64,000 bases of DNA from Mycobacterium sp. EPa45 (GTDB lineage Bacteria; Actinomycetota; Actinomycetes; Mycobacteriales; Mycobacteriaceae): positions 5,022,001 to 5,086,000 of the forward strand of contig NZ_CP011773.1 in the NCBI RefSeq assembly GCF_001021385.1. The letters run 5' to 3'. Shown here in pieces: positions 17,966-28,987 of this stretch (the first letter of the stretch is position 1; each line of letters starts with the position of its first letter). Both the position numbers and the translations under genes were made by a program. The notes below the pieces were generated by a model. That model was given only the letters and a program-made list of their open reading frames with translations. It did no database searches and was not told the DNA's origin.

Positions 17966-18583
17966 ATGTGCGATATCCTCGAGCCTGTGTCTGTGTCGGT
18001 TCAGGGCGCGCTGTTCGAACACAGTGAACGCCGCGAGCTCGGTGCCGGCGCATGGATCGACATGCGCTCGGCGTGGGTCGAGGATGCCGACGCGCTGTTC
18101 GAAACCCTTTCCACCAACGTCGCCTGGCGCGCCGAGCGGCGGCAGATGTACGACCGGGTCCTCGACGTCCCACGCCTGGTCAGCTTCCACGACCTGACCT
18201 CCGAACCCGCGCCGCACCCCGCCATCACCAGGCTGCGCCGTCGCCTCAATGACATCTATGCCGGTGAACTGGGCGAACCGTTCACCAGCGCCGGCCTGTG
18301 CCTGTATCGCGACGGCGCCGACAGCGTGGCGTGGCACGGCGACACCATTGGCCGCAGCAGTACCGAAGACACCATGGTGGCGATCGTCAGCCTGGGCGCG
18401 ACCCGGGTGTTCGCGCTCCGGCCGCGCGGCGGCGGGCAGTCGCTGCGGCTGCCCCAACGGCACGGCGACCTTCTGGTGATGGGTGGGTCCTGTCAACGGA
18501 CCTGGGAGCACGCGGTTCCCAAGACCGCGCTGCTGAAGGGTCCGCGGATCAGCATTCAGTTTCGCCCGCGCGACGTGCGCTGA
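17966..18583 (+). CDS. AlkB-like 2-oxoglutarate/Fe(II) dioxygenase
   Basis: A 205-aa 2OG-Fe(II) oxygenase of the AlkB DNA/RNA-demethylation family. The iron ligands are H-x-D in SVAWHGDTIGR and a distal His in QRTWEHAVPK; 2-oxoglutarate-binding arginines are in RISIQFRPR. It should reverse alkylation damage on nucleic acid bases. ATG 17966 is chosen for length; GTG 17987 is another option. The gene lies directly behind soxR on the same strand. The location next to arcA fits Rv1000c. Confidence 0.87.
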   Translation: MCDILEPVSVSVQGALFEHSERRELGAGAWIDMRSAWVEDADALFETLSTNVAWRAERRQMYDRVLDVPRLVSFHDLTSEPAPHPAITRLRRRLNDIYAGELGEPFTSAGLCLYRDGADSVAWHGDTIGRSSTEDTMVAIVSLGATRVFALRPRGGGQSLRLPQRHGDLLVMGGSCQRTWEHAVPKTALLKGPRISIQFRPRDVR

Positions 18584-18585
18584 GC

Positions 18586-19245
18586 TCAGCCACGAATGGC
18601 GTTGACGCCGGCAACCAGAAGATCGCCGGCTCGCCGGGTGTTCACCGGCACCACCGGTTTGTCGGGCAGCACCAGCGGGTTGGCGCTCACGATGACCTGA
18701 TAGACGCCGAAGTGGGCGGAATAGTTGTACGTCTCGCCCGTGCGGGTCTGGTTGTTGACCACAGCCTGCAGCACCCGGTGGACGCCGACGGTCTGGGCAC
18801 CGTCGATCGTGGGCGACTCGACCGACTCCACCAGACCCCGCATCGCAGCACCGCTGAAGGTGACCTTCCGGCAGTCGGGCCCCGGTTCCGTCACCGGCAC
18901 CGCCGAGTTGGTTTCGACGGCGATCACGATGAAACGGTTTCCCTCGCCTTCGGCCGACACCGCGGCCATGTTGCCCTGCGTGCCCTGCGGCACGAGCTGT
19001 CCCGTCGCGTATTTCGCACAGGACGGCGGATCAAAGGTCAGCCCGTCGGGCAGTTTCTGGCCGGCCAGCAATTGGGGGTCGATTCCGGTCTTGGCGACCT
19101 CGGAGACCGTGAAGTCGGGACCGAAGCCCGACTTCACCGTCGTCACCTTTGCGATGTCGGCTTTCGGCTCGGCAGGTGGGCCCGACGAGCATGCGGCGAG
19201 CAGTCCGGCGAACAGAACTGCGACGACTGCGCCGGGTTTCAACAT
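18586..19245 (-). CDS. DUF5642-like lipoprotein (Rv0999-like)
   Basis: A 219-aa exported protein with a clean lipobox LFAGLLAAC near residue 18, so probably lipid-anchored on the cell envelope. The mature part begins with a short Ser/Pro/Lys linker and has no catalytic motif I recognise. ATG 19245 is used; a TTG nine bases upstream is possible. It sits 19 bp downstream of a second protein of the same type, with matching C-termini (SxxxGDLLVAxVxAxRG), so the two are tandem paralogs in one operon. Function unknown. Confidence 0.72.
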   Translation of the reverse strand: MLKPGAVVAVLFAGLLAACSSGPPAEPKADIAKVTTVKSGFGPDFTVSEVAKTGIDPQLLAGQKLPDGLTFDPPSCAKYATGQLVPQGTQGNMAAVSAEGEGNRFIVIAVETNSAVPVTEPGPDCRKVTFSGAAMRGLVESVESPTIDGAQTVGVHRVLQAVVNNQTRTGETYNYSAHFGVYQVIVSANPLVLPDKPVVPVNTRRAGDLLVAGVNAIRG

Positions 19246-19264
19246 CGTGGTCAATGTACCCGTT

Positions 19265-19948
19265 TCAGCCGCGCAGGGCTGAGACCGTCGCGACCAGAAG
19301 GTCGCCGACGGAACGGGAATCCAGTGGCGGATGCGGTGATCCAGGATCGGTGATCAGCGTGACGAACACGACGTGGCCGTCAAGGTAGGCCTGCGCGGTG
19401 ATGGCCCGGCCGTCGGTTTCGGTGCCGGATTCGACGACGGTGCGCGTGCTCGCTGTCATAGCGACGGTCTGGACGCCTTCGATGGCGGGCGCCGGGGACA
19501 TGGTGACGTCACCGGTGGTGTGCGCGAACGTCATCGTCCACCCGGCGCATTCGCCGATGACGGCATCACTGGGTGCCGGCTGAGCGCCAACCGCGACGAC
19601 GACGTAGATGGTCCCGCCGGGCCCTGACGCCGAGTAACCGCGTGCACCGGGATCGGTGGGTGCCGGGTCGGCCAGTGCCGCGCAGTTCGGCGGGGCCGCC
19701 GTCCACCCGGATCCGAAGCCCCATAGGCCCGCCGCGCTCAACGGCCCGGCGACGTCGGCGATCTCGTAGCCGGCCGGCAACGATGCCCGGACACGTTTGA
19801 TGTTGGCCGGGCTGACCGAGCCCGCGCGGGGCGATGCGCTCGAGGAAGACGACGCCGGTGCCGGAGTGCTCCGCACCGCGCACGCAGCCGGCCCGACTCC
19901 CGTCGTCAGGCTCAGTGCCGTCGTCAGGCAGACGATGAGCTGCCGCAC
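19265..19948 (-). CDS. DUF5642-like exported protein, tandem paralog
   Basis: A 227-aa protein with an N-terminal hydrophobic signal (VRQLIVCLTTALSLTTG) and a weak lipobox GPAAC, followed by a Ser-rich linker. The body resembles the next gene: IKRVRASLPAGYEI near the start, PPNCAALADP, and a C-terminal SVGDLLVATVSALRG. GTG 19948 gives a normal signal peptide; the frame is open to 19999. Function unknown. The duplicate pair suggests specialisation of a surface lipoprotein, and the second copy may be secreted rather than lipidated given its poor lipobox. Confidence 0.68.
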   Translation of the reverse strand: MRQLIVCLTTALSLTTGVGPAACAVRSTPAPASSSSSASPRAGSVSPANIKRVRASLPAGYEIADVAGPLSAAGLWGFGSGWTAAPPNCAALADPAPTDPGARGYSASGPGGTIYVVVAVGAQPAPSDAVIGECAGWTMTFAHTTGDVTMSPAPAIEGVQTVAMTASTRTVVESGTETDGRAITAQAYLDGHVVFVTLITDPGSPHPPLDSRSVGDLLVATVSALRG

Positions 19949-20011
19949 GCGCCCTTGATACCACTGATCGTTTGCCCGATGCGCGAGGCTGGCGGACATA
20001 ACCTGTCAGGC

Positions 20012-20974
20012 ATGTGTACTCGCGTTCTGTGGAACACCAATGATCTCGCTGTCCTCAGCGGGCGCTCGATGGACTGGCCGGAGTCGACGCAGCCGTTGAT
20101 CGTCGGGTTTCCCCGCGGACGCGACCGTGACGGGAGCCGTCCGACCGGGATTGTCGACGATCCGAATCCGCTTCGCTGGACCAGCCGCTACGCCAGCCTG
20201 GTGACGACCGTCTACGGATTGGGCACGGTGGACGGCCTCAATGAGGCGGGTCTTGCCGGCCACGGGTTGTATCTGAACGAAACGGACTTCGGCCGGCGGG
20301 ATACCTCGAAATGTGGCGTGCAGGCCGGGTTGTGGCTGCAGTACCTGCTGGATCAAGCCGACACCGTCGCCGAGGCGCTTCGCCTGATGGAGTCCGTTCA
20401 GTTGGTGAAGGTCTCGGCGCACGGACGCGACGCCAACCTGCACGTCGCCCTCGAGGACGCCGGCGGCGACTCGGCCGTGATCGAGTTCGCTGCAGGCAGC
20501 GCGGTGGTCCACCACGGTCGCGAGTTCACGTTGATGACCAACGATCCCACCTACGACGAGCAGTTGAAGCTGCTTTCACTGCAGGACTTTTCGCATCCAA
20601 GCCGAGATATGCCGTTGCCCGGGAACGTCAACCCGATCGATCGTTTCCAGCGGGCCGCCTACTACTCCGCGCTGTTGCCCGAACCGGGTTCCCAGCGGGA
20701 GGCGATCGCGGGCGTGATGGCGATCATGCGCAACGTGTCGGTTCCGTTCGGCGCGCCGTACGGCGAGTTCGGGATCTACAACACCGAATACCGAACGGTG
20801 ACCGACGTGACCAACCGGTGGTACTTCTTCGAACTGACCACCAGCCCCAACGTCATCTGGGTCGAGATGGACCGGTTGAAGCTCGACAACGGGCCGGTGG
20901 CCGTCGATCCCTACGACGGATCGCTGGTCGGCGATATCGCCGATCGATTCGCTCCGCGTGAGATGGCGTTCTAA
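20012..20974 (+). CDS. Ntn-type linear amide C-N hydrolase (choloylglycine/penicillin V acylase family)
   Basis: A 320-aa Ntn hydrolase beginning MCTRVLWN, so removal of Met exposes Cys2 as the nucleophile, as in conjugated bile acid hydrolases and penicillin V acylases. Other family segments are SGRSMDWPES (Arg/Asp), GLNEAGLAGHGLYLNE, FTLMTNDPTYDEQL and NRWYFFELTTSPN. It cleaves a linear amide, perhaps an N-acyl amino acid or homoserine lactone; the substrate cannot be set from sequence. There is no signal peptide, so it is cytoplasmic. Its stop overlaps the convergent tspO by 4 bp. Confidence 0.85.
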   Translation: MCTRVLWNTNDLAVLSGRSMDWPESTQPLIVGFPRGRDRDGSRPTGIVDDPNPLRWTSRYASLVTTVYGLGTVDGLNEAGLAGHGLYLNETDFGRRDTSKCGVQAGLWLQYLLDQADTVAEALRLMESVQLVKVSAHGRDANLHVALEDAGGDSAVIEFAAGSAVVHHGREFTLMTNDPTYDEQLKLLSLQDFSHPSRDMPLPGNVNPIDRFQRAAYYSALLPEPGSQREAIAGVMAIMRNVSVPFGAPYGEFGIYNTEYRTVTDVTNRWYFFELTTSPNVIWVEMDRLKLDNGPVAVDPYDGSLVGDIADRFAPREMAF

Positions 20975-21447
20975 CGGTTGAGGCGCCAGATGTCGGTCGA
21001 CATCAGCGTCGCGAAGGAGCACCACAGCGGGTACGGCGCGAGCGCCGCACCGAGCTTGGGATCCGCTGCGGCAGATCGGCGCGCCAAATCGGCGCTGCTG
21101 ACCGCGAGTGCACCCGCCACCACGGCCGACGGGCCGAGCTTGTGAGCCTTGAAGAACAGCCAGCTCCAACTCGCATTGAGCACCAGGTTGGCGCCCAGCG
21201 CGCCGATGTAGGCCCGCGCCTTGGCTTCCTCGCCGTTGCCCCACAATTTGTCGATCGTCGCAGCCGACGTCACCGCGATATCGGCATACAGCGTGGTCCA
21301 CGCGATGGGAAAGACCGCATTCGGCGGAACGTAGCGCGGTTTACGAAGCCGGGGATACCACGTTTCGACACCACGACGGCTGGCGATGCTTCCGGTCACA
21401 GCCGCTGCGGCGGTGGCCAATGAGGTTGCGACGATGGACTTTCCCAT
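20971..21447 (-). CDS. TspO/MBR family membrane protein
   Basis: A 158-aa protein with five predicted membrane spans and the TspO signature: WYPRLRKPRYVPPNAVFPIAWTTLY is the typical W-Y-x-x-L-x-K-P-x-x-x-P-P region, and LNASWSWLFF follows. TspO proteins bind porphyrins or sterols and act in stress or tetrapyrrole handling. The C-terminus (PLWCSFATLMSTDIWRLNR) is intact. ATG 21447 gives the normal N-terminal span; another ATG lies 6 codons upstream. It is convergent with the amide hydrolase, with a 4-bp overlap. Confidence 0.85.
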   Translation of the reverse strand: MGKSIVATSLATAAAAVTGSIASRRGVETWYPRLRKPRYVPPNAVFPIAWTTLYADIAVTSAATIDKLWGNGEEAKARAYIGALGANLVLNASWSWLFFKAHKLGPSAVVAGALAVSSADLARRSAAADPKLGAALAPYPLWCSFATLMSTDIWRLNR

Positions 21448-21818
21448 GGCCGCCAACTTACCCATGCGCAATATCTGCAAACGTCTGCCGCGCCCGGCCG
21501 TCACATAGTGGTCAGAACCAATGCTCGACGAAATCTGGCAACTGACCCACCACCGGACGTCCCATCCTCGGGATCGGAGGCGGCGGTCGCCGCCACACGC
21601 CACGACCGTGGTCCCTGCGTTGTGGTTCAACCCCTCGACCACCCTGCACCTTCGCGTTTTCGCGGCCCTAAACGATGGCGTGGCCATTTAATGGGTCTCC
21701 TGGCAAAAAATGGTTTCGCAAACATTCATGTGATTTCGCTGTGAAGGGCACTAAGCTGCTCAATCGAATTTGGTTGGGCGCTGACAACAGCGCGCCACAA
21801 CATAAGGAGACTCGTTCG
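21448..21818. other. 371-bp intergenic region
   Basis: No convincing gene is seen between tspO and the lipoprotein gene, whose starts diverge. A+T content rises between about 21670 and 21770, and a small hairpin GCGCTG-ACAA-CAGCGC lies at 21778-21793 in the likely leader of the lipoprotein. Promoters for both genes should be here, but I cannot place them firmly. Confidence 0.5.
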
Positions 21819-22526
21819 ATGAACAAAATGACGGCGGTAGCCACGGCGGGCCTGGCCGCCGTTTCATTGAGTTTCGCGCTCGTGGGTTGCGGGTCGGACA
21901 GCAAAAACGACAGCAAGACGTCCACGTCAACGTCGACGTCCACCGCGACGTCTTCGTCGAAAAGCACTGAGGCATCGACCAGTCCGACGCAAGCCGCCGG
22001 CAAGAACAAGACCATTCAGGATTACCTGAAGGAGAACCAGATCACCGAATCGCCGGTCAAGCGCGGCGATCCCGGTGCACCGAACATCGATCTGGCGATG
22101 CCGCCGGGGTGGTCGGACGCCGGGCAGCAGACGCCCGACTGGGCCTACGGGGCGATTGTCTTCGACACCCCGCAGGACAAGAACGATCCGCCGAGCATCA
22201 TCGCGATCGTCTCCAAGCTGACCGGCAATGTCGATCCGCAGAAGGTTCTCGAATTCGCGCCGGGTGAGTTGCAGAACCTGCCCGGTTGGACGGGGCTCGG
22301 CGACGGAGCCAACAAGAGCACTCTGAGCGGTTTCGATGCCGTTCAGCTCGGCGGCAACTACACCAAGGATGGCAAGAAGCGGATCATCGCGCAGAAGACC
22401 GTCGTCATCCCCGGGCAGGACGGCCTCTACGTCCTGCAGATGAACGCCGACGCACTGGACGGCCAGGAAGGCCCGCTCATGGACGCGACCAACGTCATCG
22501 ACGAGAAGACCACGATCACTCCCTGA
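21819..22526 (+). CDS. LpqN/LpqT-family lipoprotein
   Basis: A 235-aa exported lipoprotein: signal MNKMTAVATAGLAAVSLSFA with lipobox LVGC (Cys about 24), a Ser/Thr-rich linker of about 35 residues, then a globular domain starting KTIQDYLKENQITESPVKRG and containing DLAMPPGWSDAG. This is the mycobacterial LpqN/LpqT fold, known in some members to associate with mycolate-related membrane proteins. AAGGAG upstream with about 8 bases spacing fixes the ATG. It is followed by a strong terminator-like hairpin. The Ser/Thr linker is a plausible target for O-mannosylation by Pmt. Confidence 0.82.
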   Translation: MNKMTAVATAGLAAVSLSFALVGCGSDSKNDSKTSTSTSTSTATSSSKSTEASTSPTQAAGKNKTIQDYLKENQITESPVKRGDPGAPNIDLAMPPGWSDAGQQTPDWAYGAIVFDTPQDKNDPPSIIAIVSKLTGNVDPQKVLEFAPGELQNLPGWTGLGDGANKSTLSGFDAVQLGGNYTKDGKKRIIAQKTVVIPGQDGLYVLQMNADALDGQEGPLMDATNVIDEKTTITP

Positions 22527-22539
22527 CCGTTGTCGTGAG

Positions 22540-22582
22540 GCGGCTGCCGGTATGGGAGCGTTCCGCGCCGGCAGCCGCTTTT
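22540..22582 (+). terminator. intrinsic-type terminator after the LpqN/LpqT-like gene
   Basis: A perfect 11-bp stem GCGGCTGCCGG (22540-22550) / CCGGCAGCCGC (22568-22578) with a 17-base loop, followed by TTTT. It lies 13 bp after the stop and 18 bp before the next start. Confidence 0.75.
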
Positions 22583-22600
22583 CAATAGGAGGAGATCCGC

Positions 22601-22897
22601 GTGACGTCTGAAGAGACGCAGGAACCCGAAGCGCAGAAGATTTCCACCAGCCGACGGATGGTGGCGGCGATGAGTCCGCGCGCCGTCTGGTCGATGGCCG
22701 ATCCGTATCCGGTGGTGATCAAGCAGTTTGTGCAATTCTGTCTGATCATCGTCTACCCGGCGTGGATTGTCGGGATGCTGGCTTCATTGGCCATTTACGG
22801 CACGTGCTATGGCGTGCTGTGGGTGTTATTCGCGCCAATTCGATTGTGGATGAAGAAGAATCGGCCCGACGAGTACGCGGCGAGCCAGCTGAAGTAG
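22601..22897 (+). CDS. small hypothetical membrane protein
   Basis: A 98-aa protein with a charged N-terminal 40 residues and one long hydrophobic stretch (about 45-80: VQFCLIIVYPAWIVGMLAS then AIYGTCYGVLWVLFAPI), probably two membrane spans, ending in a basic tail. The GTG start is preceded by AGGAGGAG with good spacing, which argues for translation. It sits just behind a terminator, so it may have its own promoter or be read at a low level from the lipoprotein gene. No function is recognised. Confidence 0.65.
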   Translation: MTSEETQEPEAQKISTSRRMVAAMSPRAVWSMADPYPVVIKQFVQFCLIIVYPAWIVGMLASLAIYGTCYGVLWVLFAPIRLWMKKNRPDEYAASQLK

Positions 22898-23055
22898 CCG
22901 GTGCCATCCCCAATCCCGGGTCGTCCACAAACTGCCTTTCGGGTTGGTATTCCGTCGGTGGCGCGGCGCAATCTCTCGCACATGGGTTCGATCGACGTTG
23001 CGTTGGAGGCACTCGACGACGGCGTGCACCACGCCGCCAAAGACTGGGCCAAAGG

Positions 23056-23877
23056 CTAGGAGCGCGAGAACGCCGACGCCGTGGCGACCTGCTCCGGGCT
23101 GGGCCGCACCCCGGTGTAGCGCTCGAACTGTTCAGCCGCCTGCAGCGCGATCACCTCCGCACCGGTGATGACCTGCTTGCCCGCCGCCCGGGCCGCGACG
23201 ACCAGCGGTGTCTCCGATGGCACCGCGACGACATCAAAAACAGTTCGTGCAGAGGCGATCACGTCGTCGCTGTACGCGGGCTCGTGTTCCTCGGGGCCGT
23301 CCGCCATTCCGATCGGCGTAACGTTGACGATCACCGGTGCGCGGATGTCACGCACATCCCTGCGCCAGTCAAAACCCAGCCGCTGCGCGAGCTCCGGTCC
23401 GCTGTCGGGATTCCTCGCGACGATCGTTCCGTGGTGGAACCCGCTGTCCCGGAAAGCCGTAGCCACCGCGCTCGCCATCCCGCCGCTACCGCGGATCAAC
23501 ACAGCCGTGTCCGGGTCGAGGCCGTGCTCGGCGATCAACCGCTGCACGGCGGTGTAATCGGTGTTGGCCGCGCTCAGCACACCGTCCTCGTTGACGATCG
23601 TGTTGACGGCATTGATCGCCCGCGCGGAATCCTCCACGTGGTCGACCAGGGCCAGCACGTCCTGTTTGAACGGCATCGACACCGAACATCCACGAATTCC
23701 CAGCGCGCGCACCCCGCCGATGGCGGCTGCGATATCGGTTGTGGTGAACGCCTTGTAGATGAAGTCCAAACCGAGTTGTTCGTAGAGGTAGTTGTGGAAC
23801 CGGGTGCCGATGTTGCTTGGCCTGGCGGCCAGCGAGATGCACAACCGGGTGTCCTTGTTCAGCGCGGGCTTGGCCAT
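23056..23877 (-). CDS. shikimate 5-dehydrogenase-like protein
   Basis: A 273-aa member of the AroE superfamily. The substrate Lys motif is SVSMPFKQDVLALVD, the Asn-Thr-Asp motif ANTDYTAVQ, the nucleotide-binding loop RGSGGMASAV, and the later motif IVNVTPIGM. Substitutions (SVS for NVT, RGSGGM for GAGGA) indicate an AroE-like paralog rather than the housekeeping enzyme, so the substrate may differ from shikimate. ATG 23877 begins 1 base after the stop of patA, so the two are coupled and may share regulation. Confidence 0.8.
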   Translation of the reverse strand: MAKPALNKDTRLCISLAARPSNIGTRFHNYLYEQLGLDFIYKAFTTTDIAAAIGGVRALGIRGCSVSMPFKQDVLALVDHVEDSARAINAVNTIVNEDGVLSAANTDYTAVQRLIAEHGLDPDTAVLIRGSGGMASAVATAFRDSGFHHGTIVARNPDSGPELAQRLGFDWRRDVRDIRAPVIVNVTPIGMADGPEEHEPAYSDDVIASARTVFDVVAVPSETPLVVAARAAGKQVITGAEVIALQAAEQFERYTGVRPSPEQVATASAFSRS

Positions 23878-23878
23878 G

Positions 23879-26578
<2,700 letters not shown>

Positions 26579-26581
26579 CGA

Positions 26582-27445
26582 CTACAGGTGTTTGGACCGA
26601 TTGACGAAGCGCCCGGCACGCGGCGAAAATAGCCATCCGCCACCGGCTTTCGTCCCACCGTCGACCGGGATGTTATGGCCCGTGACGAATCCCGACAGTT
26701 CCGAAGCCAAGAACAGGGCAACCCGGGCCTGGTCTTCTGGCCAGCCGACGCGGCCGATCGGCGCCCATGACTGCCACAGGTGCTCGACATCCTCGTAGCC
26801 GGTGAGGTAGTCCACCTGTGGTGTCTGGGTCAGATCGGTGCCGATGCCATTGACTCGGATGCCGTGGCGGCCCAGGTCGACCGCCAGGCACGTGGTGAAG
26901 TGTGCGACAGCGGCTTTCATCGCCCCGTACACCGGATCGCGCGGGAAGCCTCGCATCCCTTCGACCGAGTGGACGTTGACGATATTGCCGCTGCCCGCTC
27001 CGATCATGGCACCGACGAACGCCCGGGTCACCGCAAAGACATGCTGCAGGTTGATGTCGTACATCCGTTGCCACGTCTGCGGTGTGGATTCTTCGAACCC
27101 CACCAAGGGCCGGAAATCCCCGACGTTGTTGACCACCACGTCCACCCCGCCGTGTCTTCCCAGCACCGCGTCGGCCAGGCGTGCGACATCGTCGTCGACG
27201 GTCACATCGACGACGTGGCTGCGAATCACCCCGCCCTGCGCCGACACGTCGCGGCTGATTCGTTCGGCGCGCGCCGGATCGATTTCCGCGACCTCTACGA
27301 TGGCGCCGTGTGCGGCGAAGAGCTTTGCGATCGCGCCGCCGATACCGTCGCCGCCACCCGTCACCACCGCAACGCGGCCCTCCAACAGGCGATTCCAGTC
27401 CGGTATCTCCGGGATGTGTACGACACCATGCGGGCCGTTGCTCAT
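26582..27445 (-). CDS. short-chain dehydrogenase/reductase
   Basis: A 287-aa classical SDR: cofactor motif VTGGGDGIGGAIAKLFA near residue 29, VVNNVGDF (NNxG), and catalytic Tyr/Lys in DPVYGAMKAAV. The helix after the Rossmann strand favours NAD(H), since Asp/Glu appear in VAEIDPARA. It is the last gene of the minus-strand type III PKS cluster, 19 bp after the flavoprotein gene, and may reduce or oxidise a ketone of the product. Its 3' end is 3 bp from the convergent glycosidase stop. Confidence 0.85.
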   Translation of the reverse strand: MSNGPHGVVHIPEIPDWNRLLEGRVAVVTGGGDGIGGAIAKLFAAHGAIVEVAEIDPARAERISRDVSAQGGVIRSHVVDVTVDDDVARLADAVLGRHGGVDVVVNNVGDFRPLVGFEESTPQTWQRMYDINLQHVFAVTRAFVGAMIGAGSGNIVNVHSVEGMRGFPRDPVYGAMKAAVAHFTTCLAVDLGRHGIRVNGIGTDLTQTPQVDYLTGYEDVEHLWQSWAPIGRVGWPEDQARVALFLASELSGFVTGHNIPVDGGTKAGGGWLFSPRAGRFVNRSKHL

Positions 27446-27464
27446 AGCGGCGCAGCCTACGCCG

Positions 27465-28481
27465 TCAGTACGCCAGCAGGTTCACAATCTTGCCGAACGC
27501 GCTCGGCAGCGCGGCCGCGGCAGGTACCACCGCCGACCGGGTAGGGCCATGCTCCGCCGCGTGCAGTAGGCCGGCTGTCAACAGCCGGTAGCGCCGTGAC
27601 ATCCGCCGCCACTGCCGGTCGTAGTCACCGGGCCGATCGGCCAGAACACAATTCACCAACAGCTCGGCACCGCCGAAGGCGATGCCGAGGCCTTCGCCGG
27701 TCAACGCGTCGACATAGCCGGCGGCATCGCCCACCAGCAGGACGCGGCCGGCCCGGCGCCCAGCCACTCGCTGGCGAAGAGGTCCCGCAGCCCGCTCGGG
27801 TCCGTGCGGGTGGCCGTTCACACGCTCGCTCAGCGCACCGAATTCGGCCAGCCTGCTCTCGAACGGCCCCTGCCGCGCGGTCAGTATCGCAATGCCCACG
27901 CAGTCGTCGGCGACCGGCGTGACGTAGGCTTCCGCGCCGTCACCCCAGTACACCTCGACCCGGTCGCTCCACGGCGCGGTGTGAACGTGCCGCCGCAGTC
28001 CCCACCGCCGCGACCCGTGACTCGGGCGCGCCAGCCCGAGCGATCGCCGGATCGGTGAATGTAAGCCGTCAGCAGCGGCCAGATAGCGCGCGCGAAATCC
28101 CCCGCACTGCACTGAATCCGAGTTCTGTGTGATCGAGCCGACGTGGGCGTTTACCACCTCGACACCCGCCGCGCCGACCGCGTCCATCAGCGCCGCGTGC
28201 AGCGCGGTACGACGCACACCCAGGCCCGGGCCGGCCTGGAAATCCGCATCCACCCGGCGTATGGAATCGAGATAGGTGATGCCCCGAAACGGCTTGCCGG
28301 ACAGAGCTATTCCGAGTTTTCCCAACTGCTCGACAGTGTGGGGCATCATCCCCTCACCGCAGGCCTTGTCTATCGGTGCTCCACGTCGCTCGACGACGGT
28401 CACGCTCAGCCCGGCGCGGGCGGCATGCAATGCGGTGACCAGACCGGCCGGTCCGCCGCCCGCGACGAGGAGATCGATCAC
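27465..28481 (-). CDS. FAD-dependent oxidoreductase, geranylgeranyl-reductase/hydroxylase-like
   Basis: A 338-aa flavoprotein with FAD motif LLVAGGGPAGLVTALHAAR, the family segment DKACGEGMMPHTVEQL, and the distal FAD motif VLLVGDAAGYVDALTGEGLG. Such proteins reduce isoprenoid double bonds or hydroxylate aromatic rings. The GTG start at 28481 overlaps the stop of the ICMT-like gene (GTGA). Behind a type III PKS and a methyltransferase, a role in oxidising an alkylresorcinol or quinone-like product is a reasonable inference, by analogy with the Streptomyces srs genes. Confidence 0.82.
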   Translation of the reverse strand: MIDLLVAGGGPAGLVTALHAARAGLSVTVVERRGAPIDKACGEGMMPHTVEQLGKLGIALSGKPFRGITYLDSIRRVDADFQAGPGLGVRRTALHAALMDAVGAAGVEVVNAHVGSITQNSDSVQCGGFRARYLAAADGLHSPIRRSLGLARPSHGSRRWGLRRHVHTAPWSDRVEVYWGDGAEAYVTPVADDCVGIAILTARQGPFESRLAEFGALSERVNGHPHGPERAAGPLRQRVAGRRAGRVLLVGDAAGYVDALTGEGLGIAFGGAELLVNCVLADRPGDYDRQWRRMSRRYRLLTAGLLHAAEHGPTRSAVVPAAAALPSAFGKIVNLLAY

Positions 28482-28987
28482 GACAGGCTTGCCAGCGCGG
28501 CGTTTTCGGTGCGGATGCGCGTGCGCAGCAGCGCCGCGTTGAGCACGGTGAAGACCAGTGCGGTGATCCACCCGGTGTGCACCAGCGGCAGGGCGACGCC
28601 CTCGGCGACAACCGCAATGTAGTTGGGATGGTGCAAGAACCGGTACGGGCCGCCGACGACGCGCGGAGCGCCCGGGATGACGACGACGCGGGTGTTCCAC
28701 TGCCGGCCGAGTGTGGTGATGCACCACCACCGTAAGCCTTGCGCGGCAACGACTATCGCGAGCATCGGCCAGCCGAGGGCGGGGAGGAACGGGCGGTGCA
28801 GACCGATGACCTCCAGCAGCGCACCGGCGAGAAATCCGGTGTGCAGCACCACCATCAGCGGGTAGTGGCTCGCCCCGAACTCGACCCCGCCCTGAGCCCG
28901 GCTCCAGGCCAGATTGCGCTTCGCGACGACCAGTTCGGCCAGGCGCTCCAGCGCCACCGCAGCGACCAGCAGCACATACCAGGTCAT
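28478..28987 (-). CDS. isoprenylcysteine carboxyl methyltransferase-family protein
   Basis: A 169-aa integral membrane methyltransferase with about four spans. The SAM-binding C-terminus shows GGPYRFLHHPNYIAVVAEG and a late RTRIRTENAAL (the HPNY and R-x-x-x-E type motifs of ICMT/PEMT relatives). In Bacillus an ICMT-type protein (BpsB) lies beside the type III PKS BpsA and methylates its pyrones. The same pairing here, with a TGATG overlap to the PKS stop, suggests methylation of the PKS product in the membrane. Confidence 0.85.
   Translation of the reverse strand: MTWYVLLVAAVALERLAELVVAKRNLAWSRAQGGVEFGASHYPLMVVLHTGFLAGALLEVIGLHRPFLPALGWPMLAIVVAAQGLRWWCITTLGRQWNTRVVVIPGAPRVVGGPYRFLHHPNYIAVVAEGVALPLVHTGWITALVFTVLNAALLRTRIRTENAALASLS

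Noticed and set aside
22901..23059. 52-codon plus frame ending VHHAAKDWAKG, looking like a possible remnant of a larger protein's N-terminus
   Set aside because: It overlaps the stop of the AroE-like gene, has no ribosome-binding site that I can see, and I cannot match it to a family with any certainty.
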